Source: Oscillospiraceae bacterium
GTDB taxonomy: Bacteria > Bacillota > Clostridia > Oscillospirales > Ruminococcaceae
Assembly: GCA_009777835.1 (NCBI GenBank)
Contig: WRKZ01000003.1
Coordinates: 1 to 62,129, forward strand
Length of the DNA stretch: 62,129 nt
Direction of reading: 5' to 3'
This document shows, one piece after another, positions 26,998-35,593 of the stretch. Position numbers and translations under genes: made by a program. The notes beneath the pieces were generated by a model. The model saw only the letters and a list, made by a program, of their open reading frames with translations, had not been told where the DNA came from and ran no database searches. Each line of letters starts with the position of its first letter. The stretch's first letter is position 1.

Positions 26998-27996
26998 TCA
27001 AACTTCACTCACCCTTTCAAACAGACGTTGGGCAGGAACCGTTAATTGAAATTCCGCACTGTCAATCAACACACGGTTGATTTTAGACATGATTATGGTT
27101 TCCCGCTCTCCGGCAAGCGGATTCAACCCGAAGAACCTATACCCGGCAGCCCTCATCACTTCATATCCGTACACTGCACCGGGCTCACTGATGTTAAGGA
27201 GCACCATGCTTGTCTGAAGTTCGTCGGTATATTCTTTTTCAAGCATTTCCAACCGTTCGCGCAAATCCCGACCGCTGGCTATGATGTCTATGTTCAAGGT
27301 CTTATGATAATCGTCCTGTTTGTATTCAATATGACTGGTCTCGTTCAGTTTGCCGGATTCATCTGCGAATTGTACATCAGCACCCAACGATGTGTATATT
27401 TCCCGCACGAAGCCTTTCAGGTGAGAAGGGACGTATACCGTACCGCCGTTACTGCCGTCATTTTTCACATAAACAGCCCATGATATCTTTTGTGATGCTA
27501 AATTCAATTGAGCCAAATGCTTTTTTGAATCGACCGCACCAAACAGAAAGCCTGTCGGAATAAACCCCAACTTTTCATAGGCTCTGCCGCTTTGCGCATG
27601 GTACATCACCATATGCGCATAAAGCAACGAAACATCCTTTTTTTTACATTCGCTTAATACGTGTTCTGTTATAATTTGCCCAAGATTAAACCCTCTAAAT
27701 TCCGGATTAACGACAAGCGCGCCGATTTCACCACCTCTCATCCCATGATGTTTCTTGTAGGAGAGTGTGGCGGCAGGGATGCCGTCATCGGTAATTGCCG
27801 CGAACGGGACTAATTTTCCTTGCCGTATCTTTTCTCTTATAACTTCAACATCAAACATGAACGAATTTGCATAGTTGGAGGGAATCCCGTATACCGAAGC
27901 CATACAGTCAATCAAACCCCGAACCGACTGTTCGCCTTTATGAAACGTCAAATCAATCCGACGCCCGCTTTTATTAATCAATGATACCTTTTCCAT
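26998..27996 (-). CDS. GNAT-family acetyltransferase
   Basis: The 332-residue protein has a GNAT core at about 25-165: GGEIGALVVNPEFRGFNLGQ is the strand and acetyl-CoA loop, and HSQxGRAYEKLGF-like SGRAYEKLGFIPTGF is the C-terminal strand. The second half (170-332) has no clear match. It may be a second degenerate lobe. ATG 27996 is the true start, since the preceding ATGGTCATA motif is out of frame with it. It sits between the STAS gene and the phosphatase-kinase gene, suggesting a link to the regulatory switch. Confidence 0.78.
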   Translation of the reverse strand: MEKVSLINKSGRRIDLTFHKGEQSVRGLIDCMASVYGIPSNYANSFMFDVEVIREKIRQGKLVPFAAITDDGIPAATLSYKKHHGMRGGEIGALVVNPEFRGFNLGQIITEHVLSECKKKDVSLLYAHMVMYHAQSGRAYEKLGFIPTGFLFGAVDSKKHLAQLNLASQKISWAVYVKNDGSNGGTVYVPSHLKGFVREIYTSLGADVQFADESGKLNETSHIEYKQDDYHKTLNIDIIASGRDLRERLEMLEKEYTDELQTSMVLLNISEPGAVYGYEVMRAAGYRFFGLNPLAGERETIIMSKINRVLIDSAEFQLTVPAQRLFERVSEV

Positions 27997-28000
27997 TGCC

Positions 28001-28092
28001 TATGACCATTTCCTTCCCGCACACAAAAATACAATGAATATGCCTGCCCGGCTCACCTGCCCGGCGGCAACACCAACAAGCAGGTGAGCTTA
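28001..28092 (-). repeat. Intergenic repeat module, copy upstream of GNAT gene
   Basis: This gap contains the motif ATGGTCATA after GGAAGGA, then CTCACCTGCCCGGCGGCAA on the plus strand. The same core (with one change) is at 35453-35470. A pair of CAGGTGAGC elements in inverted orientation surrounds it and may form a hairpin. Confidence 0.55.
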
Positions 28093-28109
28093 TGTTCAAA
28101 CTTCCCCTG

Positions 28110-28409
28110 CTATTTAATATTCAACATCTTCGAAAAGCCAACCGTGTTCAAAACCGACATAACCGACGGATTGACGTTTCGCAATTCCATCACGCCGCCT
28201 TTGGAAACAGCGGTCTTATGCCCAATTATAAGCGAACGCAATCCTGCGCTGCTTATATACTGAACCTTTTCAAAATCGAGAATCAGCGACTTGCATTTCT
28301 TAAAACTTTGCAGAATTTTGTCGCTTAATTGCGTATGCGTAATGGTATCAATTCTCCCCGATATGAGAAATATATCGGTATCGCCTTCTTTTACAATCGT
28401 AATTTCCAT
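28110..28409 (-). CDS. STAS-domain anti-sigma factor antagonist
   Basis: The start is ATG 28409 (MEITIVKEGD), the normal STAS N-terminus, giving 99 residues; an upstream in-frame ATG would add 23 unlike residues. The motif YISSAGLRSLI carries the serine normally phosphorylated by RsbW/SpoIIAB-type kinases. AGGAG lies 14 nt upstream. Together with the phosphatase-kinase protein encoded two genes downstream it makes a complete partner switch, except that no sigma factor is seen in the window. It follows the last baseplate gene by 88 nt. Confidence 0.9.
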   Translation of the reverse strand: MEITIVKEGDTDIFLISGRIDTITHTQLSDKILQSFKKCKSLILDFEKVQYISSAGLRSLIIGHKTAVSKGGVMELRNVNPSVMSVLNTVGFSKMLNIK

Positions 28410-28497
28410 AATAAGTAAATATACTCCTATTTTTTCGGATTCGCAGATTATTATATCATATTTCGAAAGTAAAATCAAGCCTATATAGTCTTAAAAA

Positions 28498-29571
28498 TTA
28501 TAATATTATTTTCGTATCGAGGGAACAGTGATTATCAAGCCGTCCGCTGTTCCTTTTTACAATCACCGAATTTATATCGGAATAACATCCCGAATCAAGC
28601 GTACCGAAATCCCCCATGAACACGATTTTCGCCCGTGTCCGCATAGGCTTGAACTGTTCAATCAAAAAAGTCAGTAACGCATGGAGTTTTTCGTCGGCTT
28701 TTCGGTTAATGAAAACCGTGAACCCATAATCATCACCGTTCTTGCTGTCGTTATTGATATAAAACGACTCCTTCACGAAGGCGGATACAATCATCTCAAT
28801 CGAACGTCGGGTACCTTTGATTTTAATCAGCGAAAAAGCCGATTTAACCAGTTCTCTCAGTTGTTCGGTCTCCATAAAAACGCCATCGAGTTCAAGTCCC
28901 ATCCATTTGGCATAAATCGGTAATATTTCAGGCGGGGCGACGGAAACGTCCAACAAACCGCCTATGTTATCGATTTTTTCCTGCAAATCATTGTAAAGGG
29001 ACGAAAAAATCGATATATACCGCCGAAAAAAATCACCGTCTTTACGAAAAACCTCCGGAAAAGTCTTAAAAAAGTTATCGCCCGGCGCGTACACGCAAAA
29101 GTCCGAAAACTCAGCTTCCCCGCCGTGGATTTCCACGAAAATCCAGAGATATCGACCACTTTGCTCATACAGTAGGATATCATTGTTGTTCGTGAATACC
29201 CCCGCACCTTGTTCCGCTAAAAACTGCTTTTTCTCGTGGGAAGAAACTGCCGGTTCACACAGATAATCGTCGATTCTCACAAGTTCGCCTTTATAAACAA
29301 ATTCCCGATTGTCCGATGCCGATACCATAACCGAATAAGCAGAATCTTCGCTGACCTTCGCGTTGAAGGTCAATCGACCCCACCCGTTAGCGGGTTGTCC
29401 GCTCTCTATCGGCCCTTTATCGAGGGATTTCAAGAACATCAAGCACGTCCCGCTTCCGGCAGTCGTCACAATTTTATCCCCATCAACGGAACCGGCTTCC
29501 CCGGCGATTTCCAATCCCTCTTTAAACCCGCGGAACAACCGATTATATCCTATTTTATATTTACGAATCAC
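28498..29571 (-). CDS. CIS baseplate protein, phage tail protein I (gpI) type
   Basis: The 357-residue protein starts at GTG 29571 with AGGTAG 5 nt upstream. Residues 1-165 are beta-rich. From about 168 it matches the phage tail protein I family: the PEVFRKDGDFFRRYISIF segment, EKIDNIGGLLDV, PIYAKWMGLEL and the KGTRRSIEMIV helix. In contractile particles this protein takes part in the baseplate wedge beside gpJ-type proteins. It is the final structural gene of the particle cluster. Confidence 0.85.
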   Translation of the reverse strand: MIRKYKIGYNRLFRGFKEGLEIAGEAGSVDGDKIVTTAGSGTCLMFLKSLDKGPIESGQPANGWGRLTFNAKVSEDSAYSVMVSASDNREFVYKGELVRIDDYLCEPAVSSHEKKQFLAEQGAGVFTNNNDILLYEQSGRYLWIFVEIHGGEAEFSDFCVYAPGDNFFKTFPEVFRKDGDFFRRYISIFSSLYNDLQEKIDNIGGLLDVSVAPPEILPIYAKWMGLELDGVFMETEQLRELVKSAFSLIKIKGTRRSIEMIVSAFVKESFYINNDSKNGDDYGFTVFINRKADEKLHALLTFLIEQFKPMRTRAKIVFMGDFGTLDSGCYSDINSVIVKRNSGRLDNHCSLDTKIIL

Positions 29572-29589
29572 TGCTACCTACCTTTCAAA

Positions 29590-31719
29590 TCAAACCCTGA
29601 CAATTTCAACATTGATTTTGCCTGCGTAATACAGCGCATCATCTGCCAGTCTGATATCCGAACCCTCTACCTTCGCGCTTCTGCGTTCCCGTGCGAATAT
29701 GTTCAGCTCATACACCGATTCACTGCAAGACAGCGACTCTAACCCCTTGAACAGTTCATAATACGACAGGCAAGCCCCGAAAGGCACATCGGTGGTGACA
29801 CCATCTAACTCTTGCATGATAAAGTTTTCAATCTCGCCTTTTGCATCGCCGGAATAGTTCTTCACCAAGACCTTCGTCTGCACGTCGATAGGAACATACA
29901 CCGGTTGGCGAATTTCCAGCTTCGTGGTAATCATACGGCGGGCGTTCAGCCAGTCGAAGATACGCTTATACTGAATCGGTGACATGGTCGGAAAAGTTTC
30001 GCTCGTGAAAGGCTTCACCGCCACGCTCACGACATTTCGCCCGCGCTCATACACGGCTTTGACCTTGTGGATACAGTATCCCGGTGTTTTGAGGGTGAGG
30101 GTCTCATAATCCTCTGCCGTTACAGCGGTAAACGGAGTCTTAATTTCGCGCAAGAACCGCATCCGAAGCTCTTCATTGCTTTCGGCAGACGAACCGCCCG
30201 AACCCGGTGACGGATTGTTAAAGACAAACAAGTCACCCCCATCCGGTTTAACGAATTTGTTCCCGGCAATAACATTTCCGCCCTCACCCGCAGTCACGAC
30301 ACAGTCACTCAAATAGAGACGGCAATCATCCGCCAAACCCGGTTCAACGATTTTGATTTTCCCCTCACCCGACAACACCGAATAGCAAAGATTCCCCGGT
30401 TCATTCTGACCGGGCTTCATGAAATAATAAGCTTTCTCACCATCTTCATCAAGGTTTTCGACTAAAAGACGAAATTCATCCGGCAATACATTTTCGAGCT
30501 GTTCTAAGTCAATGATTTGATTCTCATACCCGGCGACCCTGCCGATTTTATAATGGTGAATAGTCTCATCGTTATAACAAATGATTCGTACCGCCGAATT
30601 ACAGCGTTTCGGGGCGAATCCGAATCGTTCTTCATCGAAATCAAAGCGAAACCCTCCACCCTCTTCCTGCGGAATTCGAGAAATGAGGTAATATCGCCCG
30701 TTCTCGGATTTACTGTAGGGAGTGTACGGGGTATATGCACGATATGCCCCCTTTTTCTTTTCGCGGGCATAGACGGTAAAATATCCGTAATCCGCCATTC
30801 GATGCTTCAATTCGACCTTCTGCGGGTCACTGAAGACAAAACTCTTAGATTTAGTGTCTCTCTGGCTGACTCCAAACAGATTAACCGAGACTCGGCTTAT
30901 TCCCGGAGGGATATCATAACAATTACTCGCAAGAACGCATCTCACTGCAAACCCCGAACGCGGCAAATCGGTGAAATTGCACTGTGCCGTATCCCACGCA
31001 TGAGAAGGCAGCTTCAAACGGATATTCCCACTCAACAGGAATCCCCTTGTTTCGTCCTCAGATTCTAAATCAATCCAACCACGGTCGGTATAACACTGCC
31101 AACCGACCTCCGCCAAAGAGAAATCTGAATCGTCAAAACAATTTCGACGAATGTCGTTTTTTACGTCCACCGACATAACGAATTCTTTTTTATTCCCCCA
31201 AAAAGGAAACCTATCGAATATAAAATACAACGATGAGCCGTTCACGACAGGATTCCCGAACACGGGGACGTTCGTCCCGGTGTTCTTGTCAAGAAGATAG
31301 GTTACATCCCTGAATCCCGACTTAACCCCGCCATTATAACAGTACACAGCTTTAATCCCCCAGGAAGACAGCTCAATCGGTGAATCAGTCTCAAAGCAAA
31401 GACTCCCCACCAGGAGTTTCTCGCCCGCTTTAAGGCTTACCGGCATATTCTTCGCCTGTTGAAGAAGCACCTTCGCCGATTTGTACTCACCGGGTTTAAA
31501 GCCCAGCATTTCAAGCAGGCGCAGACGGATTTCGTCGGTGACTTCATTAATGCGGTTTTGCTGAATCATCGTAAAAGCAGAAAGGTTCTGCAGGATTGTA
31601 ATTCCCGGGTCGGATGGGTTAAAGTTAGTCCACTCATCGGTATAAAGCGGAATTTTCTCAACCGCTTCCCCAATTAACTCTTCATAGCTTTTATCAGCAA
31701 GATTAATATTTCCAAGCAT
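29590..31719 (-). CDS. CIS baseplate wedge protein, gpJ/gp6 type (second copy)
   Basis: This 709-residue protein has the N-terminal signature of putative baseplate assembly proteins (DEWTNFNPSDPGITILQ near residue 30, then RLLEMLGFKPGE). A gpJ-like region follows in the second half (FVFNNPSPGSGGSSAESNEELRMRF, TAVTAEDYETL, IFDWLNARRMITTKLEI). This corresponds to Afp12-type proteins of extracellular injection systems. It ends 18 nt before the gpI-like gene. Confidence 0.88.
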   Translation of the reverse strand: MLGNINLADKSYEELIGEAVEKIPLYTDEWTNFNPSDPGITILQNLSAFTMIQQNRINEVTDEIRLRLLEMLGFKPGEYKSAKVLLQQAKNMPVSLKAGEKLLVGSLCFETDSPIELSSWGIKAVYCYNGGVKSGFRDVTYLLDKNTGTNVPVFGNPVVNGSSLYFIFDRFPFWGNKKEFVMSVDVKNDIRRNCFDDSDFSLAEVGWQCYTDRGWIDLESEDETRGFLLSGNIRLKLPSHAWDTAQCNFTDLPRSGFAVRCVLASNCYDIPPGISRVSVNLFGVSQRDTKSKSFVFSDPQKVELKHRMADYGYFTVYAREKKKGAYRAYTPYTPYSKSENGRYYLISRIPQEEGGGFRFDFDEERFGFAPKRCNSAVRIICYNDETIHHYKIGRVAGYENQIIDLEQLENVLPDEFRLLVENLDEDGEKAYYFMKPGQNEPGNLCYSVLSGEGKIKIVEPGLADDCRLYLSDCVVTAGEGGNVIAGNKFVKPDGGDLFVFNNPSPGSGGSSAESNEELRMRFLREIKTPFTAVTAEDYETLTLKTPGYCIHKVKAVYERGRNVVSVAVKPFTSETFPTMSPIQYKRIFDWLNARRMITTKLEIRQPVYVPIDVQTKVLVKNYSGDAKGEIENFIMQELDGVTTDVPFGACLSYYELFKGLESLSCSESVYELNIFARERRSAKVEGSDIRLADDALYYAGKINVEIVRV

Positions 31720-31738
31720 ATCGGCACTCTCTTTATTA

Positions 31739-31838
31739 TTTTATTGAAAATAAGGGTGTAATACCCCGCCCCTTAGAGCGACTCTCTCGCCCGCAGGGCG
31801 AGGGGTGCAGGGCTTGCCCTACGGTGTTACCTTACATT
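31739..31838 (-). repeat. 100-bp intergenic repeat, copy A
   Basis: Near-identical over exactly 100 bp to 35489-35588. It contains the hairpin CTCGCCC-GCA-GGGCGAG and the smaller AGGGC-TT-GCCCT. It lies in the gap between two baseplate genes. Confidence 0.92.
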
Positions 31839-31880
31839 ACTCCGCAACGAAAGTCTTGATACTCACGGCAGAGCCGCTCA

Positions 31881-31915
31881 TGACTTTGCCGCGTCCATAG
31901 TCGTTTTCAACGACT
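31881..31915 (-). repeat. Dispersed 35-bp repeat, copy 2 (gene-end palindrome)
   Basis: Second copy of the element at 6821-6855, starting 7 nt after the stop of the baseplate gene. AGTCGTT and AACGACT make a 7-bp stem with a 3-nt loop, a possible weak terminator or processing site. The gap 31720-31921 thus consists of this element plus the 100-bp repeat, and no gene. Confidence 0.7.
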
Positions 31916-31921
31916 TTAAAA

Positions 31922-34900
31922 TCACACATGAACCTTATGTTCGCCATTTACCGCAAACATGAACGGCGTGATTTGCAATTCCGACAGTTCACGCTCATGA
32001 ACACCGGACGAATCCGCATACTTCGCCGTCACGGAAAAATGACGAATCATCGCATCACACCGCACCGAATTAAGCGCGGTATTCAACTGCCGAATACTCG
32101 GCAATTCGCCTATCCGGCGGCTTTTCACAGGCTCGATAAATTTCTTGATTTGCTCGATGAGCAATCCGCCCATCTCAAAACCGGTAAGATGATTATTCGG
32201 TTGAATCCACACATCCACGCTCAACGTCACCGGAACAGGCTGACAAATATACAACTCTTCTTCGGTGAGGGTTGCTTCGCTCTTCTCAAGAAGTCGTGCC
32301 TTCAGTCGTTCACGCACCCCCTCAAACGAATAAGAATTTCCGACGTAATCACCCATCATAATCGCTAATGAAACCGCACCGTTTTTGCGATTCCCGTCGG
32401 CATCCCTGCCGATTACACACTTCGCCTGAACAATCATTCCCGAAAACGACAAGGCTTCCCTCATGAAGTCGATTTCGCTGACCAGTCTGTTTTTACCGTT
32501 GATGATATTCGCGCCGCGTTCAATCGCTCCCGAAACGGTTTCAAGGTCGCTTCCCGCATAGGTCGCTATGGGGTTGTATACGTCATCGATATACAAGATG
32601 TTCCCCATTACCGAATTAATCGCACCCGCAGGCAGGTTTGCCGCCGAACCGTCACAACACTTCACCGTTGCGGTAAAAGCCACCCTGCCGACCACCAACG
32701 GGATTTTCACGTTCACACCATCACCGAATTGAATCGAATTACTCATACGGTCGAGCACGTAATGACGCTCCCCCGCTTTTGAGCCGTCGAAATTCTGTAC
32801 TTCCTCCCATTTCACGAAGAAATCACTGATTCGTCCCAATCCGTCATATTCCACACGGATTTTTTCCGGACAGAGACTCTGCAGTTCCTGCATGGATTCC
32901 CGCGAGAGATTACGTTCATTCACGTAGACTTCCGCCGACAGAATGTTATTCGCAGGGAGAGGGAACGACATATTCGCCGTCACCGCTTCCATGTAGAACG
33001 ATTCTTCTTCCAGCGTTCGCACATTATGAACCTGGACAGCGTTAGTGAGAATCCTTCGAACAAGCGGGGTGTTTTTACCGGGATTCTCATCGAAAGTCAT
33101 TCTTTCATCGGTGATTCTCAACCAGTAGCGGCTTTTCCCTTCGATTTCAATTCGTGCAAAATCGTCCGCAACCTGAAACATGACTATTCCCGAATTAGAA
33201 AGTCGGTTAGTATTATCGTACACCTTCAACGGTGCGAAACCTTTCAAGGTCGAGTACTGGAACTTGATTGACGGGTGAGAAAATCCCATACTTTCGTCAA
33301 CCTCAAAGAAAAGACTCGCCGGGGAACCCTCCAACCTCCGTTCGAAACCCAAGTACAAGGCATCCTTATCATACGGAATAGGTGAAAACGCCGTAAAAGT
33401 CTCCCGCATGAGGAGCGGTCGGGTCAAATCGGTTTCACGTGTTCCCGATATAACACGCAATCTTTGCGGTGACTTCCAGTCCCCCTCATACGAATAAGAC
33501 AAGAGCAGATTCTTAAGGACAGGCATATTATGAAGGCAGGGCTGAAGGTAACAGTTATCCGCCTGACTCACCCGTATGCGAATTGCACGCTCGGAACTCC
33601 CCGCAATAGTAATAGGTTCCCAATCATCGGGACATATAAACGACATCTCGATTTCACCATAGGCTTTTCCGTTGAACAGCGAAGACCAGTCACCGCTGAA
33701 AAGTTCCAACTTCTTGAATCCTGTTCCGTTAAAATATTCAAAAGCGATTCTCTCGGCGCAAGTCCGTGCTGTATCAAATGAAATTTGCCGCGGTCTGCGT
33801 TTGATTATTTTTAGTTGTTCGTCTAGTTGCTCGGGTGTGAACGTAACTAGTTTTTCACGATAATTCATCTCGAACCGTAATGTGATTTTCGCACCTTTTT
33901 GTTTGAAAATCCTGTCATGGCCGATATAACACTCATCGAAAATCGAAATCTGCTCACCAAACGGCATGAACTCTACACTGTCAAGCTCACTCTCGTTATG
34001 GCTTACGAAGGTAGGCGGCGCATCCTCACAAGTGGATGCGATTTGCAACGTTTTCACCCCAATGCTCTCGGTGACTGCTCCCACCGCTTCGACACAAACA
34101 AGCGAAAACTCACCCGATTCACCCGGTTTGGAACTCATGCGGATTTTTCCGAGCGTTCCGTCTCTCCGTAACACCACCGCCCCGTTTTCAAGCGTAACCG
34201 CATCGAATGAAGACATATCTTCTCCATCGTAATAGCTCCACCTAAATCGACCCTCATCGGCTAATTTATGCGATAAATCCCCGCCGTCTTCCCCTTGAAT
34301 ACGTATTAATAAATCAACCTTGTCCTCGGTATCGAAAACATCGGTATGATACATCAACAGGGCGTTTTGCTGAACCCCTTCCCCTTTGTAATCGAACATC
34401 TTAAACCGCGGAAACGCCGGAATACCATCCGCGTAATCTTCCAATAATGAATCGAAATCGTCAGAAGGTAACTCTTCAACCGGGAAAAATTTCGGTTGTT
34501 CGATTTCTCCCAAAATCGGGATAATTTTCCCGCGTGACGGCGATATAGCCAGCAAGTCCGACAAACGCGAGTTGGTGACGTGAATGTCGGCGGTTGTTTC
34601 AAACACCATTACCGAACCGTCATCGCCCGAACCCAGCAGTTTCGTCCCGCAGGGAACATTCACCCCCGGGACGGTGTCGCGGATTAAATCCATCACCACC
34701 ATTCCCTGTGCAGGGTACGCCGACTGCAGCCCGATGTTCAGCATATTAACGAACTCAATACGATATTTTTCGGGGAGTTGATTAAGCCGCTCTATGCTTC
34801 CTTCAAGTTGTTCGGCAAATATCAGCGCAATGACCGAACCTATATCGGGGTTATCGGCATCGAACAGCCATTCCGGTGTGTACGATGATGCTAACCGCGC

Positions 34901-34978
34901 GATTTGCGCCCATATATCTTCCTTCATGCGTAAATCTATTTTGTAACCGTTATTCGGCTCTTTATAACTCATCTTCAT
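31922..34978 (-). CDS. CIS baseplate wedge protein, gpJ/gp6 type (large, first copy)
   Basis: This 1,018-residue protein opens with the baseplate signature SYTPEWLFDADNPDIGSVIA (residues about 30-50). It ends with a gpJ-like part containing RHYVLDRMSNSIQFGDGVN, VSGAIERGANIINGKNRLV and EIDFMREA. It corresponds to Afp11-like proteins and would form the wedge dimer with the 709-residue paralogue. The start at 34978 overlaps the gp25 gene by 17 nt; MSY two codons later is an alternative. Confidence 0.88.
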   Translation of the reverse strand: MKMSYKEPNNGYKIDLRMKEDIWAQIARLASSYTPEWLFDADNPDIGSVIALIFAEQLEGSIERLNQLPEKYRIEFVNMLNIGLQSAYPAQGMVVMDLIRDTVPGVNVPCGTKLLGSGDDGSVMVFETTADIHVTNSRLSDLLAISPSRGKIIPILGEIEQPKFFPVEELPSDDFDSLLEDYADGIPAFPRFKMFDYKGEGVQQNALLMYHTDVFDTEDKVDLLIRIQGEDGGDLSHKLADEGRFRWSYYDGEDMSSFDAVTLENGAVVLRRDGTLGKIRMSSKPGESGEFSLVCVEAVGAVTESIGVKTLQIASTCEDAPPTFVSHNESELDSVEFMPFGEQISIFDECYIGHDRIFKQKGAKITLRFEMNYREKLVTFTPEQLDEQLKIIKRRPRQISFDTARTCAERIAFEYFNGTGFKKLELFSGDWSSLFNGKAYGEIEMSFICPDDWEPITIAGSSERAIRIRVSQADNCYLQPCLHNMPVLKNLLLSYSYEGDWKSPQRLRVISGTRETDLTRPLLMRETFTAFSPIPYDKDALYLGFERRLEGSPASLFFEVDESMGFSHPSIKFQYSTLKGFAPLKVYDNTNRLSNSGIVMFQVADDFARIEIEGKSRYWLRITDERMTFDENPGKNTPLVRRILTNAVQVHNVRTLEEESFYMEAVTANMSFPLPANNILSAEVYVNERNLSRESMQELQSLCPEKIRVEYDGLGRISDFFVKWEEVQNFDGSKAGERHYVLDRMSNSIQFGDGVNVKIPLVVGRVAFTATVKCCDGSAANLPAGAINSVMGNILYIDDVYNPIATYAGSDLETVSGAIERGANIINGKNRLVSEIDFMREALSFSGMIVQAKCVIGRDADGNRKNGAVSLAIMMGDYVGNSYSFEGVRERLKARLLEKSEATLTEEELYICQPVPVTLSVDVWIQPNNHLTGFEMGGLLIEQIKKFIEPVKSRRIGELPSIRQLNTALNSVRCDAMIRHFSVTAKYADSSGVHERELSELQITPFMFAVNGEHKVHV

Positions 34979-35396
34979 CGTCCATCACCACCTCTGAATT
35001 ATTTAGATAAAAGGGGAAAACCAGGTTCTCGGGGGTGTTAGTCTCACGAACCATGTACCGTATATTCACCACCAGGCAGTCCGCTCTCTCATCCGACCTG
35101 TCGATTTCAACATCTATATCACCGATTCGCGGTTCTTGCTCGGCTAATACCCGCCTAATCTCGTTCGACATAATCGTGAGCATGGTAAGGCTCGTATCCA
35201 TGAACGCATAACGAACCAAAGTCCCCCCAAAATCAGGGAGAAGCCAGCGTTCACCGCGATTAGTCATAAGAATCAGATACACCGATTCTTTTACGCTTTG
35301 TTCGCCCGACGAGACCGCGAAACGCCCCGTAGACGGATTCACCTGTATCGGGAATTTCATGGAACTCCCTAAAAAATTATTGTTTTCGTTGTTCAT
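34962..35396 (-). CDS. CIS baseplate protein, gp25 (GPW) family
   Basis: Starting at ATG 35396 the protein has 144 residues, the usual gp25 size; the upstream extension is repeat DNA. The family marks are SVKESVYLILMTNRGERWLLPDFGG and the C-terminal DxLVVNIRY-type strand. In T4 and Afp (Afp9) it sits where the sheath's first ring meets the baseplate. Its Shine-Dalgarno GAAAGG is 15 nt from the ATG with a 3-codon mini-ORF (ATG ACC ATA TAA) in between. Confidence 0.9.
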   Translation of the reverse strand: MNNENNNFLGSSMKFPIQVNPSTGRFAVSSGEQSVKESVYLILMTNRGERWLLPDFGGTLVRYAFMDTSLTMLTIMSNEIRRVLAEQEPRIGDIDVEIDRSDERADCLVVNIRYMVRETNTPENLVFPFYLNNSEVVMDDEDEL

Positions 35397-35401
35397 ACTT
35401 A

Positions 35402-35488
35402 TATGGTCATGCCTTTCTACCACAAACGTGGCATGAATCAAGCCTGTCTGTCTCACCTGCTCGGCGGCAAATCCACCGACCTATGAGC
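35402..35488 (-). repeat. Intergenic repeat module, copy upstream of gp25 gene
   Basis: Shares GGCATGAATCAAGCYTGTC with 26934-26951, and CTCACCTGCYCGGCGGCAA with 28042-28060. It is directly joined to repeat B, so the whole gap 35397-35593 is repeat modules, with no gene. Confidence 0.65.
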
Positions 35489-35588
35489 TTTTATTGAAAG
35501 TAAGGGGGTAATACCCTGCCCCTTGGGTCGGCTCTCTCGCCCGCAGGGCGAGGGGTGCAGAGCTTGCCCTGCAGTGTTACCTTACATT
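35489..35588 (-). repeat. 100-bp intergenic repeat, copy B
   Basis: Second copy of the element at 31739-31838, same length and orientation, with the CTCGCCC-GCA-GGGCGAG hairpin conserved. It lies just after the stop of the spike gene. Confidence 0.92.
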
Positions 35589-35593
35589 CAAAT

